From contig JAILZY010000062.1 of assembly GCA_023512255.1 (NCBI GenBank), forward strand, positions 1-20,893: a stretch of 20,893 nucleotides of DNA, read 5' to 3'. Under the pieces are notes generated by a model. That model saw only the letters and a program-made list of their open reading frames with translations, searched no databases and was not told the origin of the DNA. Below, in pieces: positions 1 through 8,169 of this stretch. Made by a program: the position numbers and the translations under genes. The stretch comes from a bacterium. GTDB taxonomy: Bacteria; SZUA-182; DTGQ01. The first letter of the stretch is position 1. Every line of letters starts with the position of its first letter.

Positions 1-74
1 ACTTTCTTCTCTCTTTATTTTCTCTCCTCCCCTTTATATTTTCAACATTATTTTTTCAACATGGGGAACATCTG
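1..74. repeat. Left arm of 74-bp terminal inverted repeat
   Basis: This segment is the exact reverse complement of 20819-20892. It is pyrimidine-rich on this strand (runs of ctttctctcc type) and contains the last nine codons and the stop of the gene ending at 48. Matching stops abruptly inside the window (next base c here, non-matching at the other end). It could be one end of a longer dispersed repeat at which an assembly broke, or a true terminal inverted repeat. Confidence 0.9.
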
Positions 75-842
75 CTTGAAGGGCATAATCCTTCTTATTC
101 CTATCAGGGTCAATAATCCGATGAGGAAAAGCAGACCAGTAGCCGGAATCGGGGTGGCTGGTGAGGGCTGAGGATTGCCCACAGGGGGCAGTGGCTGAAT
201 ATTGCCAGCAGCAGGATTAGTCTGGCTGCCACCAGAGGTTATCGACTGATGGGTATCAGAGTTAAATGAGAAATTCGCAGTCGCAAGCTCACCTTCCCCT
301 GCTACTCTCTTACTGATTACGCCGCCGTAGGCATGATGGAGAGCCCGATAGCGAATGTCGCCAGGGAGAGGGTCAAATATCGAATCGAGAACAAGATCTT
401 GCCCCTGCTGGTCGATGTCGGAAATAGCTTGCCCCTGCTTATCACTGAAAATGTTCTCCCCTTGCTCATGAGCAAAGAAAAAATCATCGCCTTCAAAATC
501 AGGGAGAATGAGCGTATCTTCAGCAGCGGCCAAAAGAGTTTTAACCTCATTTATTGCTGGTCTCACATCCTGCGGCATATAAATCTGATCAGCAGAAGAG
601 AAGGAGAGTTTTTCTGCCTTCCCTGCCGCGGCTGAGCTTAAAATACCACGGCCGCCCCCGGTAGCCTCAGAGTATCTGGTTTCATTCGGCTGAGGCTGGC
701 AGCTAATCATGCTGGCATTTTCTAGCTGCTTCTGGTGGCCAAAGGCTTTTCTTCCGACACCAACTTTTGTTGGGATACAGGCGATATTAATCGAGATTCC
801 TATGATAAATACGATAAAGCTAAATAGCTTAAATTGACTCAT
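48..842 (-). CDS. Exported protein with C-terminal sorting-like tail, function unknown
   Basis: 264 residues. The N terminus has a hydrophobic export segment (about residues 5-22) ending in IAC, which resembles a lipobox but has N at -3, so lipidation is doubtful. The middle (about 60-210) is low-complexity, acidic and Gln/Gly-rich with no family I recognise. A Pro-rich linker (about 215-232) leads into PIPATG, a hydrophobic stretch (LLFLIGLLTLIGI) and a basic IRR, the three-part layout of PEP-CTERM/VPLPA-type or LPXTG-type surface-sorting signals. Unusually, a further 12 residues follow the basic cluster, and the last nine codons lie in the 74-bp terminal repeat, so the original C terminus may have been altered. 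The start is supported by AGGAG seven bases upstream. Surface attachment is inferred; no sorting enzyme is in the window. Confidence 0.7.
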   Translation of the reverse strand: MSQFKLFSFIVFIIGISINIACIPTKVGVGRKAFGHQKQLENASMISCQPQPNETRYSEATGGGRGILSSAAAGKAEKLSFSSADQIYMPQDVRPAINEVKTLLAAAEDTLILPDFEGDDFFFAHEQGENIFSDKQGQAISDIDQQGQDLVLDSIFDPLPGDIRYRALHHAYGGVISKRVAGEGELATANFSFNSDTHQSITSGGSQTNPAAGNIQPLPPVGNPQPSPATPIPATGLLFLIGLLTLIGIRRIMPFKQMFPMLKK

Positions 843-891
843 ATAATTTCTCCTGCCTTTTTATCTTTCCTGTGGATGCTTGTGGATGTTT

Positions 892-927
892 ATAGTTATT
901 CAACATAAATAATACTATAATAACTAT
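892..927. promoter_or_regulatory. 9-bp inverted repeat in the promoter region of the 48-842 gene
   Basis: ATAGTTATT at 892-900 is matched by AATAACTAT at 919-927, about 50 bases upstream of the start codon in an AT-rich stretch. It could be an operator. A poor sigma-54-like match (GGAAT-N5-TTGCA, minus strand, 927-941) overlaps its outer edge. Confidence 0.35.
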
Positions 928-1528
928 GCAATTTTCATTCCCTTTTCATTCCCTGCCAAATAGCCTATCCCAAATTCTGCCAAGGAGGCTATCCCACAAA
1001 TCCAAAGTGAGCGAGCACAATTTGCTTGGGGAGGATTTTTACTAAATCTCCCCACCACTTCCAGTTGGGGAACCTTATTGGGGGGAACATTATCTCTGTT
1101 TAATTTTTTAACACTCCCTTATTAGCCCCGCAAAGAAGGCGGCTGCGAAAAAAACATCATGATAGCTGTTAAAAAATGCCGCGATAAAAAATTCGCGATA
1201 AAAAATTTTGTAGTGATCAGCTCACCTTTTCACCGATTAGTAAGGCAAGATCCCAGGCAGTTCAAATCTCTGTTTTCTGGCGATCTTCAAAGAGCTGCAG
1301 GTTATGGGTAACTTTCTGGCTGCTTCCTAACTAGAAGCGGCCAGAAAGACGATCTGTGAAAGCGGCTGACCCACAAGAAGTGGGTAATTTGGAGGTCGCG
1401 ACAAAAGCAGGGAAAAGATGGATTGCCTGGGGTCTCATCCTCGGTTGTTTTTATCGAAACAGGAGCGAGCTTGTGTTAAGGAGGGAGAAAGTAGAAGAGA
1501 GTAAGGAGAGAAAGGGATAATTTCGGAT

Positions 1529-1592
1529 ACCCCCTCACCATCGACTCTATCTTCTTAAAGAGAGAAGAGAGATGGTGGATTGGTGAGGGGGT
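1529..1592 (-). terminator. Hairpin downstream of serC
   Basis: Perfect 12-bp arms ACCCCCTCACCA (1529-1540) and TGGTGAGGGGGT (1581-1592), only 11 bases beyond the serC stop, with further purine/pyrimidine pairing inside. No U-tract follows on the minus strand, so it may stabilise the 3' end rather than act as an intrinsic terminator. Confidence 0.5.
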
Positions 1593-1603
1593 AAGATGAG
1601 CGG

Positions 1604-2686
1604 CTAGCTATTTCTGGCCTCAAAATCTCGCATAAAATCACAAAGCGCTACCACGCCCTCATAAGGCATGGCGTTGTAAATCGAGGCTCTCATGCCTCCG
1701 ACCGAGCGGTGTCCTTTTAGCTGGACCAGCCCATGCTCCTTAGCCTCTTTCAGGAACTGCTCATCCAATTCCGGCTTTTTCAGAGTAAAGGGCACATTCA
1801 TCCGAGACCGACACTCTTTGGCTACCGGCGACTGATAAAGCGAGCTGGCCTCAATTAGATCATAGAGTAGCTTTGCTTTGCGGATATTTCTTTGCTCAAT
1901 CGCCTCCAGGCCGCCCTCTTTTTTCAGCCACTGAAATACCAGCCCGGCAATGTAGATGGCATAGGTTGGAGGAGTATTATACATTGAATCGTTCTCGGCT
2001 TGGATCTTATAGTCAAAAATAGTTGGTGTGCCAGGCAGAGCATCTCCCATCAGGTCTTCCCGAACAATAACCACGGTCAGCCCTGCCGGTCCAATGTTTT
2101 TCTGAGCACCGGCGTAGATAAGGCCAAACTTTGACACATCAATTGGTCGGGAGAGGATATTTGAGGACATATCGCAGACCAGCGGCACATCGCTTACCTC
2201 TGGCACCCAGTTGAACTCAACCCCGCCGATGGTCTCATTCGAGGTGTAGTGCACATAGGCAGCATTTTTGCTCAACTGCCACGTATCGAGCGGAGGCACA
2301 GAGGTGAATTTAGTCTGCTCACTGCTGGCCACAACAGTTACTTCACAGTATTTTTTGGCCTCAGCGATGGCCTTCTTCGACCATTGGCCGGTGTTGACGT
2401 AATCAGCTTTTTTTTTGCCCCGCAAAAGATTCATCGGCACAGCCGCAAACTGACCAGTTGCTCCTCCCTGGAGGAAGAGGATCTTGTAATTGGCCGGAAC
2501 ATTCATCAGACTGCGAAGATCGGCTTCTGCCTGAGCGGCGATGCTGATGAATTCCTTGCCTCGGTGGCTCATCTCCATGACTGACATCCCACTGCCATGC
2601 CAGTCGAGAGCTTCCTCACCCGCCTTCTTTAAAACTTCCTCCGGCAGTATCGCCGGACCAGCGCTGAAATTGTAGATTCGGCTCAT
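1604..2686 (-). CDS. serC: Phosphoserine aminotransferase
   Basis: 360 residues, the usual SerC length. It is a PLP-dependent enzyme that converts 3-phosphohydroxypyruvate plus glutamate to O-phosphoserine in cytosolic serine synthesis; many SerC proteins also serve in the PLP pathway. Family landmarks are visible: N-terminal [15 protein letters not shown], the [10 protein letters not shown] segment (33-42), [11 protein letters not shown] (about 70-80), [13 protein letters not shown] (146-158), and the PLP-lysine motif [12 protein letters not shown] with K196. The C-terminal [17 protein letters not shown] segment is also typical. The start is supported by GGGAG five bases upstream. It appears monocistronic. 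Its leader of roughly 230 bases contains a mobile-type inverted-repeat element (2728-2853) between the predicted promoter and the gene. No defects seen. Confidence 0.97.
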   Translation of the reverse strand: MSRIYNFSAGPAILPEEVLKKAGEEALDWHGSGMSVMEMSHRGKEFISIAAQAEADLRSLMNVPANYKILFLQGGATGQFAAVPMNLLRGKKKADYVNTGQWSKKAIAEAKKYCEVTVVASSEQTKFTSVPPLDTWQLSKNAAYVHYTSNETIGGVEFNWVPEVSDVPLVCDMSSNILSRPIDVSKFGLIYAGAQKNIGPAGLTVVIVREDLMGDALPGTPTIFDYKIQAENDSMYNTPPTYAIYIAGLVFQWLKKEGGLEAIEQRNIRKAKLLYDLIEASSLYQSPVAKECRSRMNVPFTLKKPELDEQFLKEAKEHGLVQLKGHRSVGGMRASIYNAMPYEGVVALCDFMRDFEARNS

Positions 2687-2727
2687 GATTACTCCCTTTT
2701 TCCTGCAAAAATAATTTAGCCTTGCCT

Positions 2728-2853
2728 AATTTAGTGGTTCTTTCGCTAAGTGCGTAACACAAGTAGGCGGCGGATCAATTACGCACGCTATCAATTGTAG
2801 GGGCGAACATTGTGCCTGCCGCAGCTTGTGCGCACTTTGTTAGCAAAAAGACC
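2728..2853 (-). mobile_element. MITE-like element, family 1 copy A
   Basis: Related in reverse orientation to 6998-7140 and 7273-7406. One end reads TTAGTGGTTCTTTCGCTAA (from 2731); the other is a degenerate inverted copy (gttagcaaaaagacc). The shared core contains CGCCCCTACAATTGATAGCGT (minus strand), GTGCGTAA and GTGCGC words. It encodes no protein. A 14-bp direct repeat ATTTAGCCTTGCCT flanks it exactly (2714-2727 and 2854-2867), consistent with a target duplication. It sits in the serC leader. Confidence 0.75.
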
Positions 2854-2925
2854 ATTTAGCCTTGCCTTTAGATGAGAAATGATGATAAGTCAAAATCATA
2901 GTTTGATATTTCTGGGGAATATAAA

Positions 2926-2968
2926 ACTATATCGTAGACAGCCTTAAATTGTCAAGAAATCTTGACAA
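2926..2968 (-). promoter_or_regulatory. Predicted serC promoter overlapped by a palindrome
   Basis: On the minus strand TTGACA (2950-2955) is followed after 18 bases by TATAGT (2926-2931), a good housekeeping-type promoter reading toward serC. The -35 lies in a perfect palindrome, TTGTCAAG-AAAT-CTTGACAA (2949-2968), which could be an operator. Function is inferred. Confidence 0.55.
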
Positions 2969-3339
2969 ATATTTTTCCGAACAGCAAGCCTTTGGTTTCG
3001 ACATCTCCCCCAATTATAGCCGCAAGCATCAATAATCCCGTAACTAAGTATCAATAATCCCGTAATAAGGCCTTATACATAGCCGTCTTAAAAATAGAAG
3101 TCTAAATTCCAAGGCCGACCTGCTAATCAGCAAGATGCCGATGATATCTACAACATCCCCACCCTATTCCTCGAAGAGAATCTTGTCTGATTTTCCCCCC
3201 ACAGGAAGGCACAAGTTAAGGAGGTGATGTGCACAGTATTGTCCAGGGCGATTTTGTTTTTGGCTAGCCTGGGATAATCTATTTTCTTATTAACAAAAGA
3301 GCATTATTAGCATTATTAAGATCTAAAGGGGGTTAGATT
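2969..3339. other. Intergenic region upstream of the exported-protein operon
   Basis: Contains a 16-bp direct repeat ATCAATAATCCCGTAA (about 3028-3066) with a 22-bp period. Near 3219 a strong AAGGAGGTGATGTG resembles a ribosome binding site but leads only into very short frames. A convincing promoter for the downstream operon was not found. Confidence 0.5.
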
Positions 3340-3954
3340 ATGCTGAGCATATCAAGAGAAAAAATCGGAGAAAGAGCAAGGCAGCTGACAGCATTGCTGG
3401 CTGTGGTATTTTGTAGTGCTATGATGATGCTTTGGGCACCCAGATCATCTCTGGCTGGCGGCCATGGCGGCATGGGAGGTGGCTGCGGATGTGGGAGCGA
3501 TTATTATAATTATTATTATAACTATAATAGCTTGTATCCCTGGTATAACCAGGCTGGACGGACTGGAGCCGTATTAGGAACCTATCCGAACTATTATGCG
3601 TATTCTCCACTCTATTCTTATCCGTATTCATCGCTGTTGCCTTCCACCTATTCTAATCTGTATAATTTTTATCAGCCATACGGATACAATCCTATACTAG
3701 GAAATAGCCTATTATATCCTTACGGACAGGTCAATAGCAAGGAATATGCTGTCGAGCAGAGCAAAACCGTTTATGTGCCTGGCGGTGAAGTTACCACCAC
3801 AGTTTCGGAAAGTAGCGAGGTAAGCACACTACCTCAGTATACGCCTTATATGCTGTATAATTTCCCATACGGCTATTCGTATGGTTATAGCCCATATACG
3901 CTTGGGGCGGGTAATTACTGGGCAAATCTTGCTGGGCTTGGATGGTATTATTAA
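3340..3954 (+). CDS. Tyrosine-rich exported protein
   Basis: 204 residues, unknown function. A long N-terminal signal peptide (basic to residue 14, hydrophobic core about 17-33, cleavage likely near SSLAGG) is followed by a Gly/Cys patch (GGMGGGCGCGS) and then a mature region dominated by Tyr, Pro, Asn and Ser in SPLYSYPYSS- and YNYYYNYN-like runs. A more ordinary central part (about 130-165, with VYVPGGEVTTTVSESSEV) may be a short beta-structured segment. The start is supported by AGGGGG seven bases upstream. It ends 46 bases before the propeller protein, whose N-terminal region has similar aromatic/Gly/Ser composition, so the two likely form one transcription unit. A structural or surface role is inference. 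Confidence 0.8.
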   Translation: MLSISREKIGERARQLTALLAVVFCSAMMMLWAPRSSLAGGHGGMGGGCGCGSDYYNYYYNYNSLYPWYNQAGRTGAVLGTYPNYYAYSPLYSYPYSSLLPSTYSNLYNFYQPYGYNPILGNSLLYPYGQVNSKEYAVEQSKTVYVPGGEVTTTVSESSEVSTLPQYTPYMLYNFPYGYSYGYSPYTLGAGNYWANLAGLGWYY

Positions 3955-4000
3955 TGCTAGATAAATTATTATCCAATTCTTATCCAAGGAGGAGAGAGAG

Positions 4001-6901
4001 ATGAAAAGAGGGAGTTTCTTTGCACGAGCATCGGTAGTCATTTCGGTAGTCATTATGGTATTGATGGTAGGTTTTGGGCTGTTTCCAGATAATCTTGCGG
4101 CCCAGCTTTTTCAGACACCGAGCTATCAAACCCCAAGCTTTCTTTCTTATACCCCGGGCTATAATGCCCTGGGAGCCTATAGTACTTTTAGTAACAATAC
4201 CTTTGGCTCAAGTTGGCTAGCCAGCAGTGGCTGGTCAAACAATTGGTCTGCCTCCCCAGCCGCGGGCGCAGGGTTATCATCTATGTTTTCTCCTCTATAC
4301 GCAGGCTCAGGCCCCTTCTGGGGCTATAATCCGCTAAGCTCATGGCTAGCCCTACCTGGTAGCAGCAGCCTCAATCTTTCCTGGGCTTATCCTTCGGCCG
4401 CTTTTTCTTTCCCCTATTCGGCGGTGCAATCTCCCGCCAATCAGCTTTTCCTTAGCAGCAATCAGTTTATTCCCTGGTATCAGACCACGCCTTCGCTGAT
4501 CATGCCAGGATGGGGTAATAATCCCTGGTTTTCCTTAATCCAGCCAGTTAAGCTGGACTACAAGGTCAAAACCGACCAAACCGAATATAGCCCAGGAGAG
4601 CCAGTCGAGATTACCTTTACGGTAACCAATGTGGATAATGTGCCCCTGACTCTCAATTTCACTTCTGGCCAACAGTTTGATGTTATTGTGACCGGCAGCG
4701 GCAAATCTAAGGTTTGGCAGATGTCCTCGCACATGTTCTATACTATGGCCTTGACTACTCTGCGTCTGGCTAAAGGAGAGAGCAAAGAATTTCGCGCTCA
4801 GTGGGATCAGAAGGATGAGCAGGGTCAGCTAGTGCCTAGCGGTACCTATACGGTCGAGGCCTTCCTGACTCCTACTGACGGGAATTATAGCCAGCGCGCA
4901 TCCTGTCGGATTACCATTTTGCCGGAAGCATTAGCCGGAGGAAGGTTACCTCGATTCTCCAACTGCCAAAAATTGCGGGAAAAACTGGATGAGATAGCCA
5001 ATACTGCCAAGAGCGGATCAGACTATGGAATATTTGCTTTCGCCTTGACCGCCGCGGCTCCTGTCGATGGAGTCAGGGTAGCTGCCTCGACTGAGGCGGG
5101 GGCAGCAAGTGATTATTCGACCACCAATATCCAGGTAGCTGGAGTGGATGAGTCGGATCAGATAAAGAATGATGGCTCTTATATCTACATGATCAAGGGA
5201 AAGAGTGTCAGGATTATCAGGGCCTATCCTGCGACCAATATGAAGGAGCTACCCAAGATCGACTATGCAAACTCTACCTTCAGTCCTGAGCAGTTGTTCG
5301 TCGATGGAAATACCCTGATCGTCATTGGTCGAGATTATGCTCCCACTAAGAGCAGCTCTCCAGAGGTTGGGATCATGACCACATCAGCTATTCGGGCTCC
5401 GGCTATTTATCCTTACTATATCCGAACCAGTTCGCTGACTAGGGTAATTATCTACGACATAACCGACCGAAGCAGGGTGATAGAGCGCCGTAATATAAAA
5501 TTCGAGGCTACGTATCTGCAATCGAGAAGGGTGGATGACACCCTCTATCTGGTCATGAATCAGTATCCCCAGTATATCGTTCCGCTAGATACGAAACAAG
5601 CAGCCGATACTCCCCAGACCCTGCTTCCCAAGTACGCGGATTCTACCGAAGCTCCCAATGATCAGGCTATCTGTGATTGCGATGAAGTCTCATATTTTCC
5701 CGGCTCCTCAGAATCCCGTTACCTGATTGTAGCCGCTATCCCGATCAACGACCCTGAGGCTGAGATCGGCAAGGAGGTCATTTTAGGATCAAGCGAGAAC
5801 ATTTATTCATCAATAAGTAATTTATACGTGGCTCAAACCAGCTATACCGATTCAGAAAGCAAAGAATCTGCTATCCGCTATTCATATAACCCCGATACCT
5901 TGATTTACAAATTCAACTTCGACAAGGCCAAGATCAGCTATGCAGGCCGAGGTAAGGTGCCGGGCACCATTCTCAATCAGTTTTCTATGGATGAATATGA
6001 CGGCTATTTCAGGATAGCCACCACCAAGGGGCAGACCTGGGATATGGAGAATCTTTCCAGCAACAATCTATATGTTCTTGACAAGGAGATGAAAGTGGTT
6101 GGGAGAATCGAAGGGATTGCCCGCGGAGAGAGTATTAAATCGGTCCGATTCATGGGCGATCGGGCCTATATGGTAACCTTCGTTCAGGTTGATCCCCTGT
6201 TTGTCATCTCACTGAAAGATCCTGAAAATCCCACTATCCTAGGTGAGTTGAAGATCCCTGGCTACAGTGAATACCTGCATCCCTACGATGAGAATCATCT
6301 GATCGGCTTTGGCCGTGAGGTTGACGCTAGCATTGATGCTGACAAGGTGCATACCCCCGGCGCGGTCTACTATACGGCCCTTCTGGGGATGAAGCTATCC
6401 CTGTTTGATGTGTCTGATGTGGCTCACCCCAGGGAATTGCATAAGGAAGTTATCGGCTTCCGTTATACTGACTCTGAACTGTTGAGGGACCATAAGGCCC
6501 TGTTATTTAACAAGGCTAAAAATTTCATGGCCTTCCCTATTACAGTTACAGAAAAGGTTGAAGATGCAGCAAATACCTACGACAACTATAGATATACCTT
6601 CCAGGGAGCATACTTTTATACCATTGACCTAGATCACGGCTTTGAGAGAAAGGCCGCCATCACCCATTACGATAATCAGGAGGAATTTACTAAGGCAGGC
6701 TACTACTTCTACGGTGGCGAAGATGACATTAGGAGAATCATCTACATCGGCGATCATTTCTACACTATCTCGGGAAGCAAGATCAAGGCTATTGATATGC
6801 AGACCTACAAGGAAGATAATATCCTTCTCCTTGAGAAGGATGCCGGCGACTCATCGAGCGGCGGATATGAGGATGGGATTATATACTTCAAAGGAGAATG
6901 A
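4001..6901 (+). CDS. Large exported protein: aromatic low-complexity region, BsuPI-like domain, beta-propeller
   Basis: 966 residues. Signal peptide about 1-34. Residues about 35-180 are a Ser/Gly/Trp/Tyr/Phe-rich low-complexity segment. Residues about 184-307 resemble the BsuPI proteinase-inhibitor fold: VEITFTVTN, SGQQFDVIV, VWQMSS, LAKGESKEFRAQW, and PSGTYTVEAFL. A charged linker (about 318-338) leads to the secreted beta-propeller family (about 372-966), starting with the characteristic STTNIQVAGVDESDQIKNDG and IYMIKGKSVRIIRAYP. No catalytic motif is apparent; propellers of this family are usually seen as secreted or cell-surface proteins of unknown ligand. AAGGAGG precedes the ATG. It is the second gene of a two-gene unit and is followed by a strong terminator. 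No frameshift seen. Confidence 0.9.
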   Translation: MKRGSFFARASVVISVVIMVLMVGFGLFPDNLAAQLFQTPSYQTPSFLSYTPGYNALGAYSTFSNNTFGSSWLASSGWSNNWSASPAAGAGLSSMFSPLYAGSGPFWGYNPLSSWLALPGSSSLNLSWAYPSAAFSFPYSAVQSPANQLFLSSNQFIPWYQTTPSLIMPGWGNNPWFSLIQPVKLDYKVKTDQTEYSPGEPVEITFTVTNVDNVPLTLNFTSGQQFDVIVTGSGKSKVWQMSSHMFYTMALTTLRLAKGESKEFRAQWDQKDEQGQLVPSGTYTVEAFLTPTDGNYSQRASCRITILPEALAGGRLPRFSNCQKLREKLDEIANTAKSGSDYGIFAFALTAAAPVDGVRVAASTEAGAASDYSTTNIQVAGVDESDQIKNDGSYIYMIKGKSVRIIRAYPATNMKELPKIDYANSTFSPEQLFVDGNTLIVIGRDYAPTKSSSPEVGIMTTSAIRAPAIYPYYIRTSSLTRVIIYDITDRSRVIERRNIKFEATYLQSRRVDDTLYLVMNQYPQYIVPLDTKQAADTPQTLLPKYADSTEAPNDQAICDCDEVSYFPGSSESRYLIVAAIPINDPEAEIGKEVILGSSENIYSSISNLYVAQTSYTDSESKESAIRYSYNPDTLIYKFNFDKAKISYAGRGKVPGTILNQFSMDEYDGYFRIATTKGQTWDMENLSSNNLYVLDKEMKVVGRIEGIARGESIKSVRFMGDRAYMVTFVQVDPLFVISLKDPENPTILGELKIPGYSEYLHPYDENHLIGFGREVDASIDADKVHTPGAVYYTALLGMKLSLFDVSDVAHPRELHKEVIGFRYTDSELLRDHKALLFNKAKNFMAFPITVTEKVEDAANTYDNYRYTFQGAYFYTIDLDHGFERKAAITHYDNQEEFTKAGYYFYGGEDDIRRIIYIGDHFYTISGSKIKAIDMQTYKEDNILLLEKDAGDSSSGGYEDGIIYFKGE

Positions 6902-6940
6902 TGAGAGTAGAGGAGAATCTTTCATCATCATGAGAGCTGA

Positions 6941-6975
6941 GCGGCACAAGGGCTCTTCCCTTGTGCCGCTTTTTT
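6941..6975 (+). terminator. Rho-independent terminator of the 3340-6901 unit
   Basis: Perfect 12-bp stem GCGGCACAAGGG (6941-6952) and CCCTTGTGCCGC (6958-6969) with a five-base loop, followed directly by six T. It lies 40 bases past the stop codon of the propeller gene. Confidence 0.95.
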
Positions 6976-6997
6976 GCGTGCCAGTACGGGATGAATC

Positions 6998-7140
6998 TTA
7001 GTGGTCTTTTCGCTAATAAAGTGCGCAAGCTGGGCAATAAAGTGCGCAAGCTGAGCGGGCATAAGGTCCGCCCCTACAATTGATAGCGTAATTGGATCTG
7101 CTGCGCACTTGTATTACGCACTTAGCGAAAGAACCACTAA
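6998..7140 (+). mobile_element. MITE-like element, family 1 copy B
   Basis: The best-preserved copy. Ends TTAGTGGTCTTTTCGCTAA (6998-7016) and TTAGCGAAAGAACCACTAA (7122-7140) are inverted, with two mismatches in 19. Inside, AATAAAGTGCGCAAGCTG is present twice in tandem, followed by the family core CGCCCCTACAATTGATAGCG. No open frame. It inserts just after the propeller terminator. Confidence 0.8.
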
Positions 7141-7171
7141 GTTCCTGTGCAGGGGGCGGGGCGACAGGAAC
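7141..7171. repeat. Small inverted repeat between the two elements
   Basis: GTTCCTGT and ACAGGAAC flank a G-rich loop (gcagggggcggggcg). It directly abuts element copy B. Function unknown. Confidence 0.5.
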
Positions 7172-7208
7172 TACTAGCGCCAATTAAGATTATAGCGCTG
7201 ATTAAGAA

Positions 7209-7236
7209 TTGACTTTTTTGAAATAAGTAATACAAT
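7209..7236 (+). promoter_or_regulatory. Predicted promoter for the toxin-antitoxin pair
   Basis: TTGACT (7209-7214), 16-base spacer, TACAAT (7231-7236). The -10 lies in a tandem direct repeat of about 19 bp beginning AAGTAATAC (three starts, about 7224-7272), a layout that could provide operators for the AbrB-type antitoxin. Element copy C separates it from the genes, giving a leader of about 190 bases. Confidence 0.45.
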
Positions 7237-7272
7237 ATAATTCAAGTAATACTCTATAATCTAAGTAATACT

Positions 7273-7406
7273 TTAGTGGTTCTTTCGCTAACAAAGTGCG
7301 CAAGCTGGGGGCGAACCCCAAGGTCTGTCCCTACAATTAGCTTATCCGCCCCTACAATTGATAGCGTAATTGATCCGCTGCCCACTTGTGTTACGCACTT
7401 AGCGAT
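7273..7406 (+). mobile_element. MITE-like element, family 1 copy C, right end degraded
   Basis: Starts with TTAGTGGTTCTTTCGCTAA (7273-7291) and carries the same core (CGCCCCTACAATTGATAGCG, GTGTTACGCACTTAGCGA). After that the right arm departs from the family and continues as a tandem TTAGCGATAAGG repeat, reaching almost to the antitoxin start codon. It lies in the same orientation as copy B, about 130 bases away. Confidence 0.7.
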
Positions 7407-7434
7407 AAGGTTTAGCGATAAGGTAAGTTACCCC

Positions 7435-7692
7435 ATGACAAACACGAACAAAACAATAATTACCCAAAAGGGGCAAGTTACAATCCCTAAACACATAAGG
7501 GATTATTTAGGGCTGAAAATCAAAACCAAGGTAGAATTCCTGATTGAAAAGGGAAAAGTAATAATCCAACCCGCCACTTCACTGGAAGCAAACTTTGGCA
7601 AAATAAGGGCAAAAAAGAAACCAGAGGATTTTAAAGCCGCAAGACTTTCTTTTGAAAAAGCCGTAGCCAAAGAAGCGAGCGAAGAAAAATAA
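7435..7692 (+). CDS. AbrB/SpoVT-type antitoxin
   Basis: 85 residues from the ATG at 7435. The swapped-hairpin AbrB DNA-binding domain fills the N-terminal half: TIITQKGQVTIPKHIRDYLGLK, then VEFLIEKGKVIIQP. The charged C-terminal helix (about 50-85) is the expected toxin-binding part. A longer in-frame extension back to 7276 exists but would be translated from the mobile element, so I reject it. AAGG stands about 11 bases upstream of the chosen start. The stop is four bases from the PIN toxin, a classic toxin-antitoxin pairing; the antitoxin normally represses its own promoter. Confidence 0.88.
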   Translation: MTNTNKTIITQKGQVTIPKHIRDYLGLKIKTKVEFLIEKGKVIIQPATSLEANFGKIRAKKKPEDFKAARLSFEKAVAKEASEEK

Positions 7693-7696
7693 CCTT

Positions 7697-8101
7697 ATGC
7701 GGTTTATAGACACAAACCTATTCCTGCGCTACCTTACCCGTGATGAGGAAGAAAAGGCGCAAAAAATTTTAGAGCTACTCAAAAGGGTAGAGAAAAGAGA
7801 AGAAAAAATAATTACTTCCTCTCTTGTTATGTTCGAGGTAATTTTTACTTTAGAGAAGTATTATAAAGTCTCAAGAGAAGAGATAAAGAAACTTTTATCC
7901 CCTCTTCTTGATTTAAGGGGGCTTAAACTCTCAGATAAAGAAGTGTTCAAAGATGCACTTGTCCTCTTCGCGCAAAAAAAGAGTCTCCCTTTTGTAGATG
8001 CCTTTAATGCCGCCTGGGCCATTAAGAATGGCATTAAAGAGATTTATAGCTATGACACTGACTTTGATAAGGTGGAAGGGATTAAAAGAGTAGAGCCTTA
8101 G
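7697..8101 (+). CDS. vapC: PIN-domain toxin (VapC-like ribonuclease)
   Basis: 134 residues, full PIN-domain length. Acidic metal-binding residues expected for the family are present: D5 (RFIDTNLFLRYL), E47 (SSLVMFEVIFTL), D101 (PFVDAFNAAWA) and D120/D122 (YSYDTDFDKV). VapC-type PIN toxins cleave tRNA or rRNA when freed from their antitoxin; the exact target here cannot be read from sequence. It follows the AbrB antitoxin by four bases, so they are cotranscribed. No truncation seen. Confidence 0.88.
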   Translation: MRFIDTNLFLRYLTRDEEEKAQKILELLKRVEKREEKIITSSLVMFEVIFTLEKYYKVSREEIKKLLSPLLDLRGLKLSDKEVFKDALVLFAQKKSLPFVDAFNAAWAIKNGIKEIYSYDTDFDKVEGIKRVEP

Positions 8102-8169
8102 GTAAAAAAATTCGTGCCCCAGGCAGGTCTCTAGTAGTTAAAAAAAAAGCAAATAGGAGGTGAAATCTC

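Larger units (their letters stand above)
843..1603. other. Long intergenic region with hairpins, no gene seen
   Basis: About 760 bases between serC and the exported-protein gene. It holds the serC-end hairpin (1529-1592), a 15-bp hairpin (CTTTCTGGCTGCTTC at 1312-1326 with GAAGCGGCCAGAAAG at 1334-1348, one G-U), a direct repeat of CGCGATAAAAAATT near 1180-1210, and a small hairpin CCCAC/GTGGG near 1370-1386. No open frame with a ribosome binding site and no riboswitch class I recognise. Confidence 0.6.

Noticed and set aside
927-942. Sigma-54 promoter for the left-end exported protein
   Set aside because: GG-N10-GC spacing and TTGCA are present, but the -24 box (GGGAAT) is too far from TGGCAC to count.
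1200-1400. Riboswitch (c-di-GMP or other) in the long leader
   Set aside because: Hairpins exist, but the conserved core words of known classes are not present.
3219-3282. Strong ribosome-binding-like AAGGAGGTGATGTG with a tiny frame
   Set aside because: Available starts give peptides of about 12-17 residues with poor spacing and no further support.
7276-7434. N-terminal extension of the AbrB antitoxin
   Set aside because: It would be encoded by the mobile element; the AbrB domain begins right after the ATG at 7435.
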